DNA of 64,000 nucleotides from the NCBI RefSeq assembly GCF_013523165.1, contig NZ_JAAMQI010000003.1, positions 1 to 64,000 on the forward strand, read 5' to 3'. The stretch is from Pseudomonas entomophila (GTDB taxonomy: Bacteria > Pseudomonadota > Gammaproteobacteria > Pseudomonadales > Pseudomonadaceae). A program made the translations under genes and the position numbers. The notes under the pieces are model-generated. The model ran no database searches, was not told the origin of the DNA, and saw only the letters and a program-made list of their open reading frames with translations. Positions 51,452-59,986 of this stretch are shown here, one piece after another (within the stretch, counting starts at the first letter, position 1; each line of letters starts with the position of its first letter).

Positions 51452-52210
51452 ATGTTCCATGAAGCGGACATACGGCAGTCTTATTCAGATGTAGAGACGC
51501 ACGCGGGTCATTACTTCTTTCAATTACGATTGGCCGAAACATTCGATGACCATTGCCTGAAAAGCACGCCAGAGAGGGACCTGCTGGTGATCTCCGAAGC
51601 GATCGTCGACAGAGCGTTCGCCATGGACGTGATCCGTCAGGCCTCGGGCGACTTCAGTCAGGACAGGGTATCGAGGTTCGACCTGACGGCAAACCCCTAT
51701 GGATTCACGCAGGCGTTGGTGCTGCCCAATACCTATCACGGCACCTTCAAAGGTCGGTTCGACGCCAAGCGCGAACGCCTGTACCTCTGCGTGCCCATCC
51801 ACCGCTGCGAATTCTCGGGCGACGAATCGGCGAATGAGTTCAAGGCCATGCTCGGACGCACGGTATACCCCTTTCGCTGGAACAGGCCCGTATCTCCCAA
51901 GATCAGGGTGTACTTCGACAATCCGGCAACGGGTGCAGGTACGGATGAAGAAGGTGCGTTGATGACGTACTCCACTGTGCTGTCGGAAATCGACAACCTG
52001 AATGGGGTCGTCAGCGGTTTTATCGAGATCACGAACTACGCGGGCGAGGTCATCGAAGTGCTGTTCCCTGGGCAAGACCAGTTCACCCTGATTCGCCATC
52101 GCAGCGAGGAGACGGCAGTGTCATTGCCACAGTTGAAGGACGCCGTGAACCGCTTCGTTTTCGACGGGCAGGCGAGGGCGCAGATGCGTTGGCGTGGAGA
52201 TGTCGCTTGA
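51452..52210 (+). CDS. Unrecognised 252-aa protein, first gene of duplicated module (copy 2)
   Basis: Nearly identical to the gene at 46588 over residues ~44-252, with scattered substitutions. The two differ clearly in a short patch around residues 27-43 (LRLAETFDDHCLKSTPERD here). The remnant at 48174 matches this copy's patch rather than copy 1. Family not recognised; see copy 1. GAGG(T) precedes the ATG. Localised divergence in otherwise identical copies suggests specificity differences or recombination. Confidence 0.7.
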   Translation: MFHEADIRQSYSDVETHAGHYFFQLRLAETFDDHCLKSTPERDLLVISEAIVDRAFAMDVIRQASGDFSQDRVSRFDLTANPYGFTQALVLPNTYHGTFKGRFDAKRERLYLCVPIHRCEFSGDESANEFKAMLGRTVYPFRWNRPVSPKIRVYFDNPATGAGTDEEGALMTYSTVLSEIDNLNGVVSGFIEITNYAGEVIEVLFPGQDQFTLIRHRSEETAVSLPQLKDAVNRFVFDGQARAQMRWRGDVA

Positions 52211-52313
52211 GATGTGTCGATGGGGCGATGCACGATGGTCTGCGTGTATCCGTGAAGCAGGTCAAGGTGCATGACCCCAGGCTTGCAGAACGTACCCTTG
52301 TAAGGAATGCAGC

Positions 52314-53000
52314 ATGACGTGGACTGAGTCACAGAAGTCGGAAATGCTCCACGAGTTGAAAGGATACGAGGTCTATTTCACGCCTGCCGACCTGCCTTCA
52401 GGGCTTGAACCGCCCTGGCAGTGGCGTGATTTTGGTCCTGCGGATGGCGAGAAATCCTGTGTGCCTGCCGAGTGGGCCAATTATGCCGAGCAACTGCCCT
52501 GGGTGTGCGCCTGGATCGAGCAATGCGTGCTAGGGACCGTGGTGGCGGTAAAAGGCAAGCCTTATCTCATGTACGTTTATAGCAAGGAAGACGAGCTGAG
52601 CTTTTATATAGGTGGGGCGCCGCTAGGGGCAGGCAATGCGGAACTTGGTAAGTGTGCCCATCTTCCACAGCAGTTGAGAGATTTTTACCGTGACCTGCAT
52701 GATGGCTTCGGATTTTATATCGGATGTGCCATGGGGCCTTCGCACCTCGAGGATTTCGTTTCCATAAAGGATCTGTGCGATGACGATTATCCTGATCTTC
52801 CGGACATGGTGAGTTTCTTCTCGAGTGGTGCTGGAGATTACCTGGCGCTGGGCGAAGGGGCTTGGGCGGGCCAGGTCTTTATCTGGTGGCATGAAAAGCC
52901 GGATGAGCCTTCTCGGGAAAGGAATGTGTGGGACATCATGGATGCGTGGATGTCGATCTTTCTGGAATGTTCTGACGGGAACGGGTTGTTCGAGGGGTGA
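52314..53000 (+). CDS. SUKH (SMI1/KNR4)-like protein, second gene of duplicated module (copy 2)
   Basis: A 228-residue paralogue of the protein at 47461. The shared core includes 'EVYFTPADLPS', 'WRDFGPADGEKSCVPAEW', 'FYRDLHDGFGFYIGC', 'VSFFSSGAGDYLALG' and 'MSIFLE'. It differs at surface-like positions and ends in a shorter tail. It has the same AAGGAATG-type leader and a 103-bp spacer after the unknown gene, so the unit of duplication is about 1.6 kb. It is the last gene of the island; a REP follows. Confidence 0.68.
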   Translation: MTWTESQKSEMLHELKGYEVYFTPADLPSGLEPPWQWRDFGPADGEKSCVPAEWANYAEQLPWVCAWIEQCVLGTVVAVKGKPYLMYVYSKEDELSFYIGGAPLGAGNAELGKCAHLPQQLRDFYRDLHDGFGFYIGCAMGPSHLEDFVSIKDLCDDDYPDLPDMVSFFSSGAGDYLALGEGAWAGQVFIWWHEKPDEPSRERNVWDIMDAWMSIFLECSDGNGLFEG

Positions 53001-53076
53001 TTTCATTGCCTGGTGACTTGAAGGGCATCTGGGCGGTATTGGTCGTGCTTGTCTGAGGTTTTGAGGGGCTGATTTT

Positions 53077-53120
53077 GTGGGCCCTGCGGGCCCAATCGCG
53101 GCGCAGGGGCCGCTCCTACA
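53077..53120. repeat. P. putida-type REP element
   Basis: A complement-form REP (gtgggccctgcgggcccaatcgcgg...ggggccgctcctaca) lies just past the last island gene. A degenerate partner (gtgggcccgcaggacccac) is at 53187-53205. It marks the right border of the island. Confidence 0.85.
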
Positions 53121-53286
53121 CCCGCCGCGGTGGGGTAGACGGTCGTGTTTCATGTGAGGTTCTGCGGTTTTTGCCAAGTGCAAGTGGGCCCGCAGGACCC
53201 ACATCGTAGTGGCAAAAGCCGTGAAAGCGCTCACGAGGCCTTGTATAGCCCTGTATGACGGATCAGGCCAACTTGCCGCATTCACT

Positions 53287-54516
53287 TCATTCTCCCAGAC
53301 GATACAGGCTGCCAACGCTACTTCCTTGCCCAGGCCCGTCATCAATGCCACCCAGTATCGGCAGCCCCTGTCCCCATCCGGCCGCCAACGCCTGCACATC
53401 ACCGACAGGATCGGACGCCTTGGCCTGCTCATTACGCCGTCGACACAGCTCCGGGTCCGTGGCGAACAGCCCCTGTGCAAAGCGCCGACCTTGTTCCGCC
53501 AGCCGTCTGGTCTTTGGCGCGCGGATGTGCGCGAACGTCTGGAAAACCGTCTCCAGATCCCCGTTGCCATGCGCCAGGCACCGCGCCAAGTGCCACGCAT
53601 CTTCCAGTGCCTGGCAGGCGCCTTGTCCCGAAGTCGGCAAGGGCGCGTGCGCAGCGTCCCCGACCAGCAGCACGTTCGCCCGGCTCCAGCTCGCCAACGG
53701 TTCCAGGTCGTGCACCGCAATCAGCCGGATGGCAGACTCGGGCGTCGCCCGAATGAGGTGCAAGACCGGCTCAGGCCACGAGGCGAACAGCGTCTCGAGC
53801 GTTTCCCTCGCTCCGGTAGCCGGCGTGGCGTCCTGCAGGGGGCGTGCCTGCGCCGCCGCCCAATACACCCGTTCGGGTCGAATCGGCACGCAACCGAAGC
53901 GCTCGCCCATCCCCCACACGTCCTGGATCACCGTGTCGTCCACCAGTGGCTGGGGCGCCTGCGCCACGCCGACCCAGTTCAGGAACCCCTGGTAGACGGG
54001 GGTGTTGTCGCCCGCGACGAAGGCACGGGCCACCGAGGCCATGCGGCCGTCGGCACCGATGAGCAGGTCTGGGCGGATGCGTGCGCCCTGGTCGAACTGG
54101 ACCACGGCGCGGCCTGTCGCGTCCAGCTCGATGGCCAGCGCGCAGCGCCCGAACGCCACGTCGATCCCCGCCCGTGCCGCATGCGCCAGGAGCACGGCCT
54201 GCAACTCGCTGCGCAGCACCGTGTAGGTGGGGTACCCCATCGCCCGGTTCAGCAGGCCGATGTCGAGGCCGCCAAGTGGCTGGCCTGCGGCATCCTGGCG
54301 GCGCACGGTGGTCGGCCGGCCGGCAATGGCCTGGATGTCGTGCAGCAGGCCCAGTTCCTCCAGCACGAAGGTCGCGTTGGGCCAGAGCGTCACGCCTGCG
54401 CCCAAGGTCGCCGGCCCTGCCTGTCGCTCGTAGACCCGGGGGTGGTAACCCTGTTTGCGCAGGGCCAGCGCCAGGCTCAGGCCTGCGATGCCGCCGCCCA
54501 GTATGCCAATGTCCAT
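53287..54516 (-). CDS. FAD-dependent monooxygenase (UbiH/salicylate hydroxylase-like)
   Basis: A 409-residue class A flavoprotein monooxygenase. The FAD ADP-binding motif 'GILGGGIAGLSLALALRKQG' is at residues 4-23, the 'DG' motif in 'LLIGADGRMASV' near 153-164, and 'LLVGDAAHAPLPTSGQGACQALEDA' near 285-309. Such enzymes hydroxylate aromatic or heterocyclic acids (salicylate, urate and similar). The substrate is unknown. It is divergent from a LysR-type gene with 139 bp between starts, the classic layout of a regulator and its target. Confidence 0.88.
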   Translation of the reverse strand: MDIGILGGGIAGLSLALALRKQGYHPRVYERQAGPATLGAGVTLWPNATFVLEELGLLHDIQAIAGRPTTVRRQDAAGQPLGGLDIGLLNRAMGYPTYTVLRSELQAVLLAHAARAGIDVAFGRCALAIELDATGRAVVQFDQGARIRPDLLIGADGRMASVARAFVAGDNTPVYQGFLNWVGVAQAPQPLVDDTVIQDVWGMGERFGCVPIRPERVYWAAAQARPLQDATPATGARETLETLFASWPEPVLHLIRATPESAIRLIAVHDLEPLASWSRANVLLVGDAAHAPLPTSGQGACQALEDAWHLARCLAHGNGDLETVFQTFAHIRAPKTRRLAEQGRRFAQGLFATDPELCRRRNEQAKASDPVGDVQALAAGWGQGLPILGGIDDGPGQGSSVGSLYRLGE

Positions 54517-54655
54517 GGTGGAATTCTCCTCGTGTCGATGGTGCGCACGCCTGGGTTCGACGTGTCACCTTGGGTAAAGGACAGGGTAGAGTTCGCCAAG
54601 GACGCGCACTAGCATGCAAAAATGGAACGCTTTAATGCCTCAGGCGGGATAATCA

Positions 54656-55597
54656 ATGCGCGATGCACTCGATCTGAACGCGGTCCGTGTCTATGCGGCC
54701 GTCGTCGATGAGCAGAGTTTCACGGGCGCCTCGCGCCTTCTGTCCATGCCGTCCTCCAGCGTCAGCCGCCACGTCGCTGCCCTGGAACGCCGGCTCGGCA
54801 CGCGCCTGCTGGAGCGCAGCACCCGGCACCTGCGGATGACGGAAGCCGGTCGACTGCTCTACGAGCGGGCAAAACCCTTGCTCGACACGCTGCTCTCCAC
54901 GCAGGAAGAACTGGGCGCAGTGCAGCGCGAGCTGCGGGGTCGTCTGACGGTATGCATGCCCGGTGAAGCCCCCCGGCTGCTGGCGCCCATCCTCGCCGAA
55001 TTCTGCAGCCTGCACCCCGGCATCGAGCTTGAATGCGATACGCGGATGACCGGGCTGGAGGTCCTGCGGGAGGACGTCGACCTGTCCATCGTCTTCCACC
55101 GCGGCCACCAGGAGGACAGTGCCTTCATCACCCGCGAACTCGCCACGCTGCCCAGCATCGTGGTGGCTGCCCCGTCGTTGCTGGCCAAGACCGGCGTGCC
55201 ACGCCATCTGCGCGACCTGAAGACGCTGCCGTGCATCACCACCCTCAGTGCGCTCAAGGGCCAGCCCTGGCAGTTCCAGGACGCGGCGGGCCAGATCGTC
55301 AAGGTGCCGGTGCGCAGTCGCTACCGCGTCAACAGCGGGGAACTGGCCGTGGCCGGTGCTCGGCAGGGGCTCGGTTTCGCAATCGTGGCGGCCCATCCCT
55401 GCCGGGAAGACCTGGCGGCGGGGCGTTTGCAGGAGGTTCACCTGGACTTGCGCCCCGCGCCCCTGCAATTGCTCGGTGCCTACAGCCACCGGCATTCCGT
55501 GACGGCGCGGGTCCGGGCGTTGCTGGAGCTGATGCAGGTGCGGTTGGCCGAAGCGCTCGACGCTTCCACGGGTTCAGGGCCGTCCAGACCGATCTAG
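54656..55597 (+). CDS. LysR-type transcriptional regulator
   Basis: A 313-residue LysR-family regulator. The N-terminal winged helix-turn-helix is at residues ~6-65 ('NAVRVYAAVVDEQSFTGASRLLSMPSSSVSRHVAALERRLGTRLLERSTR'-type pattern). A substrate-binding-like effector domain follows from ~95. It probably controls the divergent monooxygenase gene and itself through the shared 139-bp intergenic region. The inducer is unknown. The ATG at 54656 has a GGCGGG-type ribosome-binding site. Confidence 0.92.
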   Translation: MRDALDLNAVRVYAAVVDEQSFTGASRLLSMPSSSVSRHVAALERRLGTRLLERSTRHLRMTEAGRLLYERAKPLLDTLLSTQEELGAVQRELRGRLTVCMPGEAPRLLAPILAEFCSLHPGIELECDTRMTGLEVLREDVDLSIVFHRGHQEDSAFITRELATLPSIVVAAPSLLAKTGVPRHLRDLKTLPCITTLSALKGQPWQFQDAAGQIVKVPVRSRYRVNSGELAVAGARQGLGFAIVAAHPCREDLAAGRLQEVHLDLRPAPLQLLGAYSHRHSVTARVRALLELMQVRLAEALDASTGSGPSRPI

Positions 55598-55702
55598 TCT
55601 CACAGGCATGTGGCGAACGCAGTGCAGCGCCCATCGGCACGCATGGCGCACTCGACATACTTTGCACGTTCTGGTGCTTGATGGAGGGTGGGTTTCAAGC
55701 CC

Positions 55703-56878
55703 CTAGCGCCGCATGTCCAGCACTGCCGAATCGACCGTCGCCAGCCCCAGCCATCCAGCCATTCGGTGCAGTTCGGCCTGTAGCGCCTCCATAGCCTGTT
55801 CGCCCGCCCCCGGCTCCAGGCTGGCCTGCCGCACCACCAACCGACCCTCCCGGCGTTCCGCCTTCAGGTCCACCCTCGCCACCAATGCCCCGTCGAGCAG
55901 AAACGGCAGGACGTAGTAACCATGCTCGCGCTGGTGCGCAGGCGTGTAGATCTCGAGCCGGTAGCGGAAGTCGAACAGACGTTCGGTGCGGTCGCGGTGC
56001 CAGATCAGCGGATCGAACGGCGACAGCAGCGTCGCACCGCTCAGCCGCCGGCCCGCGCGGGCGTCGCGGTGAAGGTAGGCCGGTTGGCGCCAACCCTGGA
56101 CGCGAACCGGGGTCAGGGTGCCGTCCTCGACCAGCTGCGCAAGCGGCACGGGCACGTCGGCGGCGGGCAGGCGGTAGTAATCACGCAGGTCACCCGCGGT
56201 CGCCACGCCCAGGGCCTGGGCCGCCCGTGCGAGCAGGGTGCGGTGCGCCGCTTCGGCAGGGGGCGTCGGCGTCTCGAGGATCGCCCGGGGCAGCACGCGT
56301 TCGGGGAGGTCATAGACCCGCTCGAAACTGCTGCGACGGTGGGAGGCGGCCACCAGCCCGGCCCAGAACAGCCACTCCAGCGCATGCTTGGTGGCGCTCC
56401 AGGCCCACATGCCCGTGGGGCGTGGAGCGCTGGCCAGGTCCGACGCGGCAAGTGGCCCGTGCGCCGCGATGTGGGCGAGCAGGGCCTCGGCCTCGCCGCG
56501 GCGCTCGGTGGCGAAGGGCCGGAGCGGTCGCCAGATGCCCTGGCCGGCACGTGCGCGTGCCATCCGCCAGCGCAGCAGGGGGTGGCAGTCGACCGGCAGG
56601 AGCGACGCCTCGTGCCCCCAGTACTCGAAGAAGCGCTTGGGCCGCTCGACCATGAGCCGGTCCAGGTCGGCGCGTTCGTAGGCGCCCAGGCGCGCGTACA
56701 GCGGCAGGTAGTGGGCGCGGGCCAGGACGTTGACGCTGTCGATCTGCAGCAGCCCCAGGTGGCGGATGATGCGCCGCAGCCGTGCCGGGTCGGGCGCACG
56801 GTCACGGTCGCCGGCCTTGTTGAAGCCCTGGGCCGTCAGGGCGATACGCCGCGCCTCGGCCTGGGAGAGGGTGATCAG
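55703..56878 (-). CDS. ycaQ: YcaQ/AlkZ-like DNA glycosylase (HTH_42), CTG start
   Basis: About 391 residues. Homology to the interstrand-crosslink DNA glycosylase YcaQ begins with 'ITLSQAEARRIALTAQGF' and includes the catalytic QxD motif in 'LLQIDSVN' (residues 45-47), 'EYWGHEASLLP' (~86) and 'LLSPFDPLIWHR'. Family members unhook alkylated bases and crosslinks. In the conserved frame there is no ATG, GTG or TTG before codon 76 (56653). That ATG would delete the catalytic motif. The CTG at 56878 overlaps the epoxide hydrolase stop as CTGA and gives family length, so I take it as the coupled start. Confidence 0.78.
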   Translation of the reverse strand: MITLSQAEARRIALTAQGFNKAGDRDRAPDPARLRRIIRHLGLLQIDSVNVLARAHYLPLYARLGAYERADLDRLMVERPKRFFEYWGHEASLLPVDCHPLLRWRMARARAGQGIWRPLRPFATERRGEAEALLAHIAAHGPLAASDLASAPRPTGMWAWSATKHALEWLFWAGLVAASHRRSSFERVYDLPERVLPRAILETPTPPAEAAHRTLLARAAQALGVATAGDLRDYYRLPAADVPVPLAQLVEDGTLTPVRVQGWRQPAYLHRDARAGRRLSGATLLSPFDPLIWHRDRTERLFDFRYRLEIYTPAHQREHGYYVLPFLLDGALVARVDLKAERREGRLVVRQASLEPGAGEQAMEALQAELHRMAGWLGLATVDSAVLDMRR

Positions 56879-58011
56879 GGGCGGCCTCCCGTCAGGGTCG
56901 CAATGAAGGCGCGCAGGTCGGCCAGCAGCAAGTCGGGCTGCTCCAGTGCGGCGAAGTGGCCGCCCTTGGGCGGCGTGCTGTAGTGGACCACGGTGTAGGT
57001 CTGTTCCACGAGCGAACGCGGCCTGGGCAGGAATACAGGGTCAGGGAACGCGGCGATGCCCACCGGGGTACTCACCCGCGTGCCCGCGGCGAACTGGGTC
57101 GAGCCTTCTGCCTGCTGGCCCTGGTAGATCCACTGGGCGGTCACCACCGCGGGCGTGGTCAGGTAGAGCATGAGGTTGGTCAGCAGCGTGTCCTCGTCGA
57201 ACCGCGCCCACAGATCCGGGCTGCCGTCGTCGCGCGTGGGCACGTCCGCCCACTGGCCGAACTTCTCCAGGATCCACGCCGCGGTCCCGACCGGGCTGTC
57301 GGCCAGGGCGACCCCCAGGGTCTGGGGGCGTGTGCGCTGCTCGTGGCTGTAGCCCGATTCCTGGTCGAGCAGCACCTTGCGCCGCGCCAGCAGGTCCTCT
57401 TCCTCGGGTGTGCTGGGGGCGGTGTCCTGGGCCAGGATCTCCACCATGTTCAGGTGAATGCCGAGCAGGGCGTCCGGGCGGTCGTGGGCCATCCAGCTGG
57501 CGATGTGCGCGCCCCAGTCGCCACCCTGGACGACGTAGCGCGTGGTGCCGAACAGCTGCTGCATCAACGCGTGCAGCCGCTCGCCGGCCTGGCGCGGGCC
57601 GACCAGGTCGGCGATGGGGGTGGAGAAGGCGAACCCCGGCAGCGACGGCACGACCACATCGTGGCCGTCCGCGGCGAGCGGTGCGATCAACGCTTCGAAC
57701 TCGATGAACGAACCCGGCCAGCCATGCAGCAGCAACACCGGCGGTTTGCGCCCATCGCCCCGTGCATGGATGAAGTGAAGCGGCTCGCCGGCCACCTCGG
57801 TGATGAAGTGGGGCAGCGCGTTGAGTCGCCGCTCCACGGCGCGCCAGTCGAAGCGCGTCAGCCAGTGCGCCACCAGACGACGCAGGTCGGCCTTGCCCAC
57901 GCCCGAGCGCCAGCCACCCGTGTCGGGCAGCCGGTCCCAGTCGAACTGGGCCGCTTTCTGCTGGATGGCGGTCAACCGCGCGTCCGGTACCGAGATCGTG
58001 AAAGGCTTCAT
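56875..58011 (-). CDS. Epoxide hydrolase family protein (EHN domain)
   Basis: A 378-residue protein with an N-terminal epoxide-hydrolase (EHN) domain, residues ~1-100 ('FTISVPDARLTAIQQKAAQFDW', 'WLTRFDWRAVERRLNALPHFIT'), and an alpha/beta hydrolase core. The core has oxyanion motif 'HGWPGS' (~104), nucleophile Asp in 'VVQGGDWGAH' (~175) and His near 'GGHFAALEQPD' in the C-terminus. It opens epoxides of unknown origin. I chose the ATG at 58011; upstream in-frame codons extend into repeat DNA. It is coupled to the glycosylase gene downstream. Confidence 0.88.
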   Translation of the reverse strand: MKPFTISVPDARLTAIQQKAAQFDWDRLPDTGGWRSGVGKADLRRLVAHWLTRFDWRAVERRLNALPHFITEVAGEPLHFIHARGDGRKPPVLLLHGWPGSFIEFEALIAPLAADGHDVVVPSLPGFAFSTPIADLVGPRQAGERLHALMQQLFGTTRYVVQGGDWGAHIASWMAHDRPDALLGIHLNMVEILAQDTAPSTPEEEDLLARRKVLLDQESGYSHEQRTRPQTLGVALADSPVGTAAWILEKFGQWADVPTRDDGSPDLWARFDEDTLLTNLMLYLTTPAVVTAQWIYQGQQAEGSTQFAAGTRVSTPVGIAAFPDPVFLPRPRSLVEQTYTVVHYSTPPKGGHFAALEQPDLLLADLRAFIATLTGGRP

Positions 58012-58190
58012 CCTGCGCGCTCCTGTGGCCAGAACCGTTTGGAACGTCACCACGCCCGTAAAATTCCGGGCAGCGCTGCTCGATGCGTCCTCACGACCAG
58101 GCCTTTCAACGTCTTTGGAAAAAGCGCCAGGATAGCGTCGTGTTGCACCCATCGATTCACCGGCATGATGCAGGTACGCGCGGCCATCTG

Positions 58191-58253
58191 TGTGGGAGCG
58201 GGCTTGCCCGCGATAGCGTCCGGTGCATCACCGCCTGAATCGCGGGCAAGCCC
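58191..58253. repeat. Second REP type, inverted relative to 11047-11112
   Basis: Arms 'gggcttgcccgcgat' and 'atcgcgggcaagccc' enclose a less conserved middle. The AT-rich flank (ataaaacataag) matches the flank of the copy near 11 kb in complement. Confidence 0.8.
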
Positions 58254-58308
58254 GTTCTCATAAAACATAAGATAAATTTTTGATTTTAAAGTAATTAATT
58301 ACAGATTT

Positions 58309-58545
58309 TTGTGGGCCCTGCGGGCCCAATCGCGGCACTGGGGCCGCCACACAGGTGATCGCGATAGCCTGCAATTCTGCGCGGTGGGGCTACGGGCGAG
58401 CGGCCCCTGCCGGGGCGCCGGACCGGCCGCGATGGGCCGCAAAGCGGCCCTAAAATCGATTAGCAGTAAAGCTCCGGACCCTGCTAACTATCGTTATGTT
58501 CTCTGCGTGACAGCGCGGCGCCAAGGCGGCGGGCGGACTCCCACA
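58309..58545. repeat. REP doublet and 150-bp composite repeat
   Basis: A complement-form REP is at 58309-58345, and a direct-form REP at 58392-58452. The latter continues into a conserved tail to 58545, carrying 'ctgctaactatcg', 'gttctctgcg' and the cagcgcggcgccaaggcgg palindrome. The whole 58392-58545 segment matches the complement of 30232-30382 with roughly nine of ten bases. Confidence 0.8.
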
Positions 58546-58629
58546 CAAAGGGTGAACCGCTCTGCCAGATCAGCAATGTGGTCCACATCGTGTTAGGTAA
58601 GGACGTTGAAAGGCCTGGCCCTCGGGACG

Positions 58630-59976
58630 CTAGAACGTGCCGGTCAGGGGGAACTCCACGGCCAGGCGGATCTGGTCGGCGTCCAGCTCGGCCTGGGCAG
58701 CGTTGCCGCGGTGGACGTTGTGGCGCAGCGAGACGGTCAGGCCTTTGGCCTGGCCGCTCTGGACCACGTACTTGGCTTCCAGGTCGCGCTCCCAGTGCTG
58801 GCCGCCCTGACCATAGCCCAGGTACGCGTAGCCACCGCGGGGGTCGGCGTGCCGGCCATCGATGTCGAAACCGCGCACATAGGCGGCCGAGAGGCTCAGG
58901 CCCGGCACGCCGTAGGTCGCCAGGTTCAGGTCGTAACGGGCCTGCCAGGACCGCTCGTGCGGGGCGTTGAAGTCCGATAGCTGCACCGCGTTGCTCAGGT
59001 AGATCGCACCTCGGGTCACGTAATCGAACGGCGTGTCCCCATCGACCTGCTGCCAACCCAGGCTGACGGTGTGCGGCCCCTGGCTGTAGCGGGAGATCAG
59101 GCTCCAGGTGGTGTTGTCGATGCGCCCGGACAGGGCCCGGCCGGTGTCGGTGGTGCGGTACAGGTTCAGGTCCAGGCTGAGGCTGCGCTGGTCGTCGAAC
59201 GCGTGCGCGAAGGTGCTGCCCAGGTAGTGCTGGTGCCAGGTGTCCTCGTAGCGCGAGGTGTACAGGCTGCCGGTGAACGTGCTCGACGGCGCCCAGACCA
59301 GCCCCATCACATCGACGCTGTCGCCTTGCCGGCCATTGGAATAGTTCACCACGAAGCCTCGGTCGTGACTGCTGGCGTTGCGGTCGGTGCTTTCGGTGAA
59401 GTGGCCCGCCACCAGCGTCACCTGTTCGATGTCCTTGCTCGTGAAGAACCAGCCGGTGGCGGTTTCGGGCAGCAGGCGGCTGTCGGACGAGCTGAACACC
59501 GGCGTCTTGACCCGCTGCTCGCCGTACGCCAGCACCGTGTCGGCCAGGCGCAGCTTGACCGCCGCGCCGCCGCGGCCGTAGCTCGATTTCGGGTGGCCTT
59601 CGTTGTCCAGGCCCAGCAGGCGAGCCTTGCCGGCGCGGCCACCGCCGCTGTCCAGGCGTACGCCCAGGTAGGCATGCGCGTCCACGCCGACACCGATCAG
59701 GCCAGGGGTGAAGCCGGACTGGAAAGTACCCATCAGTCCGTAGGCCCATTCCTCAGCCTTGCCATTGCGCGCCGCGCGCGGCTTGTAGGCGTTGCGTGCA
59801 GCGCCGTTGCGCCCGCCGTGGCGGTAATCGCGTTGGTCGAAGACTGAACGGTTCAGCACGCCCCAGCGGCTGTCTTCGAGAAAGCCATTGGCGTTCGATT
59901 GCGCGGAGTCGGCGCTGGCCAGGGGGCTGGCCAGCAGGACCAGCCCGAAGGAGCAGGTCGTCAGAGAAGTCTTCAC
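58630..59976 (-). CDS. OprD family outer-membrane porin, GTG start
   Basis: A 448-residue porin. The signal peptide (residues 1-23, cleavage near ASA-DS) is followed by the OprD-family opening 'GFLEDS..GVLNRSVFDQRDYR' and alternating beta-strands. It ends in the aromatic outer-membrane signature 'LTGTF'. OprD-family porins admit specific amino acids, peptides or carboxylates. It lies 10 bp after the ATPase gene of a peptide-type ABC importer, so the two probably take up the same ligand across both membranes. The GTG at 59976 starts the signal peptide; no ATG fits and the ribosome-binding site is weak. Confidence 0.87.
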   Translation of the reverse strand: MKTSLTTCSFGLVLLASPLASADSAQSNANGFLEDSRWGVLNRSVFDQRDYRHGGRNGAARNAYKPRAARNGKAEEWAYGLMGTFQSGFTPGLIGVGVDAHAYLGVRLDSGGGRAGKARLLGLDNEGHPKSSYGRGGAAVKLRLADTVLAYGEQRVKTPVFSSSDSRLLPETATGWFFTSKDIEQVTLVAGHFTESTDRNASSHDRGFVVNYSNGRQGDSVDVMGLVWAPSSTFTGSLYTSRYEDTWHQHYLGSTFAHAFDDQRSLSLDLNLYRTTDTGRALSGRIDNTTWSLISRYSQGPHTVSLGWQQVDGDTPFDYVTRGAIYLSNAVQLSDFNAPHERSWQARYDLNLATYGVPGLSLSAAYVRGFDIDGRHADPRGGYAYLGYGQGGQHWERDLEAKYVVQSGQAKGLTVSLRHNVHRGNAAQAELDADQIRLAVEFPLTGTF

Positions 59977-59986
59977 GGAGTGTGGC

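Larger units (their letters stand above)
58097..58618. repeat. 17-bp perfect inverted repeat framing the REP composite
   Basis: GACGTTGAAAGGCCTGG is at 58602-58618 and its exact complement at 58097-58113. Weaker similarity continues for about 12 further bases (ending ggacgc) beyond both arms. The arms frame 488 bp of repeat-rich DNA. Confidence 0.7.
58012..58629. other. Gene-free region with REP composite
   Basis: About 620 bp between the epoxide hydrolase start and the porin stop with no supported gene. It holds the 17-bp inverted repeat, a copy of the second REP type, and a REP composite, all annotated separately. Confidence 0.6.
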
